Part shown: positions 4,784 through 6,819 of the stretch, piece after piece
Layout of the letters: every line of letters starts with the position of its first letter
Position numbering within the stretch: the stretch's first letter is position 1
From: Erythrobacter sp.
GTDB taxonomy: Bacteria; Pseudomonadota; Alphaproteobacteria; Sphingomonadales; Sphingomonadaceae
Length of the DNA stretch: 6,819 nucleotides
Assembly: GCA_013214365.1 (NCBI GenBank)
Contig: JABSPI010000245.1
Coordinates: forward strand, 1 to 6,819
Direction of reading: 5' to 3'
The notes under the pieces: model-generated
Databases searched by the model: none
The model's input: the letters and a program-made list of their open reading frames with translations, nothing else
Told to the model about the DNA's origin: nothing
Translations under genes and position numbers: made by a program

Positions 4784-6819
4784 ATGAACGATATGTCTCC
4801 TGAGAAAAAGCAGCGCAGCGCGCTTGGCAAATGGAGCCGGCGCGGATTTATCGGGGCCAGCGTTTTGGCAGGCGGCGGTTTGTTGATCGGGATCGGGGTG
4901 CGCCCGGGCAATCCGATCGCCAGCCTCGCCCCGAAAGTGGCACCGGGCGAGGATGAATTCCTGGTCAATTCATGGGTCAAGATCGACGCCGATAACATCG
5001 TCACCGCAATCGTCCCCCATTGCGAAATGGGGCAGGGGGCGCATTCGGTTCTGGCGCAAATGCTGGCTGATGAACTCGATGCCGATTGGGCCAAGATCAA
5101 AGTGATGCAGGCGCCCACTGATGGCAGCTATGTCGTCTCGGATGCGGCGCGCATGTTTGTGGCCCCGGCAACGCTCAATGCCGCCGACTGGATTGAGCCG
5201 ACCTGGAATGGCCTGTTCACGCAAGTGGCCAAATTGGCCGATGTGCTGATCACCGGGGGATCGTCTTCGATCCGTTCGACCGGGCAATATTCGATGCGGA
5301 TTGCGGGCGCGGCTGCGCGCAAAATGCTGGTCGGGGCCGCGGCGGATGAATGGGGCGTGCCGGTGGAGCAGATCACGACGCGCGATTCCATGCTGTTTCA
5401 CGAGGCGTCGGGCAAATCGGCGACCTATGCGCAATTTGCAGTGGCCGCCGCCGATCAGTCGATGGATTACACCCCCGAGCTTAAATCGCCGGCCGATTAC
5501 CGTTTGATCGGCAAGAGCAAGCATCGCACCGATATCCCCTCCAAGGTGGATGGGACCGCAATGTTCGGGATCGATGCCGAGCCCGAAGGTCTGGACTACA
5601 AATATGCCGCCACCTTGCGCCCGCCTGTGCCGGGCCGCACTGTGGTCGGAATGGATGATGCCCGCGCGCAATCGATGCGCGGTGTGCGCAATATCCTGAA
5701 TATGGGCGATTTTGTTGCGGTTGTCGGCGACAGCTATTGGCACGCGCAACAGGCATTGAACCAGATCGACGTGACCTGGAGCGAGCCCGAAAGCGCGATC
5801 CGCACCACGCAGGACCAATATGATGCCTTCACCCGCGCGCTCGATGCGGCCGGGACCAGCGGCGGGGAAGCGGCCGCGGGCAAAGGCGATGTCGCCGCCG
5901 CCATGTCAGGCGCGGCCAGCACGATTGAGGCCGAATACCGCGTCCCCTATCTCGCCCATGCCCCGATGGAGCCGATCAATTGCACCGCTTTGGTCAAGGA
6001 TGGCACATGTCAGGTGTGGACCTCGACCCAGGTGCCCTTGATGGTGCGCAGCGCGCTGGCCGAGGCGACCGGGATCGACAAGGACAATATCACCGTCCAC
6101 CACCCCTATCTTGGCGGTTCGTTCGGGCGCCGGCTCGAAGCGGTCTATGCCGTGATGGCGGCCAGAATTGCGCAGGAAACCGGCGAGCCGATCAAATCGA
6201 TCTGGAGCCGCGAGGAAGACACCCAAAAGGCGCTCTACCGCCCCGCCGATATCAGCCGTTTCCGCGCCGGATTTGATGAAAACGGCGCATTGGTGGCGTA
6301 TGACAATGTCTTCACCCAGCGCAACGAACCAGCCGAGGCGAGCGTGCCGGGGATTTATTCCATCCCCAACACATCCGTGCGCGTGGCCGAGGCCGAGACG
6401 CTTTTGCCCTTTGCCGCATGGCGTTCGGTCGACCATTCGCAGCACGGCTATTTCATCGAGAGCTTTATCGATGAAACCGCGCATCAGGCGGGGCAGGACC
6501 CGTATGAATATCGCCTTGCCATGCTCAAAGATGCGCCGCGCCATGCCGCGATCCTGACCAAAGTGGCCGAAATGGCCGATTGGTATGCGCCTTTGCCCGA
6601 AGGCAAGGGCAAGGGGATCGCGATTGTCGAGAGCTTTGGCACGATTGTCGCGCAGGTGATCGAGGTCGATATGAGCTCGGGCAAGCCGGTGATGACCAAT
6701 ATCTGGGCCGCGTGCGATGCGGGCTATGTGGTCAATCCCGATGGGTTCAAAAACCAGATCGAAGGCGGCATTGTCTATGGCCTGACCGCGGCGTTTTATG
6801 GCGAGCTTGATCTGGAAGA
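4784..6819 (+). CDS. Molybdopterin-binding catalytic subunit, IorB-like, Tat-exported (partial, C-terminus outside window)
   Basis: The 678 visible residues are most of a protein usually about 730-760 long; the frame is open to the window edge. It is the molybdenum-cofactor subunit of an isoquinoline 1-oxidoreductase or aldehyde-dehydrogenase-type hydroxylase. The N-terminus is a twin-arginine signal (SRRGFIG, R19-R20, then hydrophobic to about 39), so the folded enzyme is exported to the periplasm, probably carrying its 2Fe-2S partner. HCEMGQGAHSVLAQMLADEL (79-98) opens the first cofactor domain. ITGGSSSIRSTGQY (156-169), PYLAHAPMEPINCTA (388-402), HHPYLGGSFGRRLE (439-452) and WRSVDHSQHGYFIESFIDE (546-564) follow in the expected order. 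The last visible part is QIEGGIVYGLTAAFYGE (658-674). The catalytic Glu of the family (in a GGVGEPG-type motif) would lie beyond the window and cannot be checked. AGGAGG lies 9 bases before the ATG, within the end of the preceding gene. Family is firm; substrate unknown. Confidence 0.94.
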   Translation, partial: MNDMSPEKKQRSALGKWSRRGFIGASVLAGGGLLIGIGVRPGNPIASLAPKVAPGEDEFLVNSWVKIDADNIVTAIVPHCEMGQGAHSVLAQMLADELDADWAKIKVMQAPTDGSYVVSDAARMFVAPATLNAADWIEPTWNGLFTQVAKLADVLITGGSSSIRSTGQYSMRIAGAAARKMLVGAAADEWGVPVEQITTRDSMLFHEASGKSATYAQFAVAAADQSMDYTPELKSPADYRLIGKSKHRTDIPSKVDGTAMFGIDAEPEGLDYKYAATLRPPVPGRTVVGMDDARAQSMRGVRNILNMGDFVAVVGDSYWHAQQALNQIDVTWSEPESAIRTTQDQYDAFTRALDAAGTSGGEAAAGKGDVAAAMSGAASTIEAEYRVPYLAHAPMEPINCTALVKDGTCQVWTSTQVPLMVRSALAEATGIDKDNITVHHPYLGGSFGRRLEAVYAVMAARIAQETGEPIKSIWSREEDTQKALYRPADISRFRAGFDENGALVAYDNVFTQRNEPAEASVPGIYSIPNTSVRVAEAETLLPFAAWRSVDHSQHGYFIESFIDETAHQAGQDPYEYRLAMLKDAPRHAAILTKVAEMADWYAPLPEGKGKGIAIVESFGTIVAQVIEVDMSSGKPVMTNIWAACDAGYVVNPDGFKNQIEGGIVYGLTAAFYGELDLE

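Noticed and set aside
4970..5818. 282-codon minus-strand frame, and another at 5906-6544, opposite the catalytic subunit gene
   Set aside because: Both are antisense shadows of a clearly conserved coding sequence with G/C-rich third positions, and have His/Arg-rich, family-free translations.

Overview
The window is GC-rich bacterial chromosomal DNA with strong G/C preference at third codon positions. The gene set suggests an aerobic alphaproteobacterium: a CcmI/CycH-type cytochrome c assembly protein, an NADP glutamate dehydrogenase, a CsaA-like protein, and a Tat-exported molybdenum hydroxylase of the IorA/IorB type. Sphingomonadales (Erythrobacter-like) is my best guess, from general resemblance only. 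I see no phage genes, transposases, CRISPR array, tRNA or rRNA. The content is mostly core metabolism and redox chemistry.

Layout. (1) 1-716, minus strand: N-terminal 238 residues of an FAD/NAD(P)-dependent oxidoreductase, cut by the left edge, starting at a TTG behind a seven-G Shine-Dalgarno tract. (2) 717-825: divergent promoter region. (3) 826-1800, plus: membrane-anchored TPR protein whose C-terminus carries the CcmI/CycH signature. (4) 1801-2349: about 550 bases without a convincing gene. It holds the gdhA terminator, a 15-base tandem repeat fused to it, a second terminator-like hairpin on the same strand and an imperfect palindrome. (5) 2350-3714, minus: complete gdhA. (6) 3821-4159, minus: csaA, upstream of gdhA and in the same direction. 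(7) 4160-4300: divergent control region with two adjacent perfect palindromes. (8) 4301-4780 and 4784-6819, plus: a two-gene operon for a periplasmic molybdenum hydroxylase. The first gene encodes the 2Fe-2S subunit and the second the Tat-signal catalytic subunit, which is cut by the right edge.

How the genes may work together. GdhA fixes ammonium into glutamate in the cytoplasm and looks independently transcribed and terminated. The exported molybdenum hydroxylase would oxidise an aldehyde or N-heterocycle and pass electrons through its 2Fe-2S subunit, in related systems often to a c-type cytochrome. The CcmI-like protein helps mature such cytochromes. A functional link is therefore conceivable, but nothing in the sequence proves it. 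No wholly new system is evident. The points most worth a second look are the palindrome pair between csaA and the hydroxylase operon, the second minus-strand terminator downstream of gdhA, and the reductase that lacks a CxxC pair in the visible portion.
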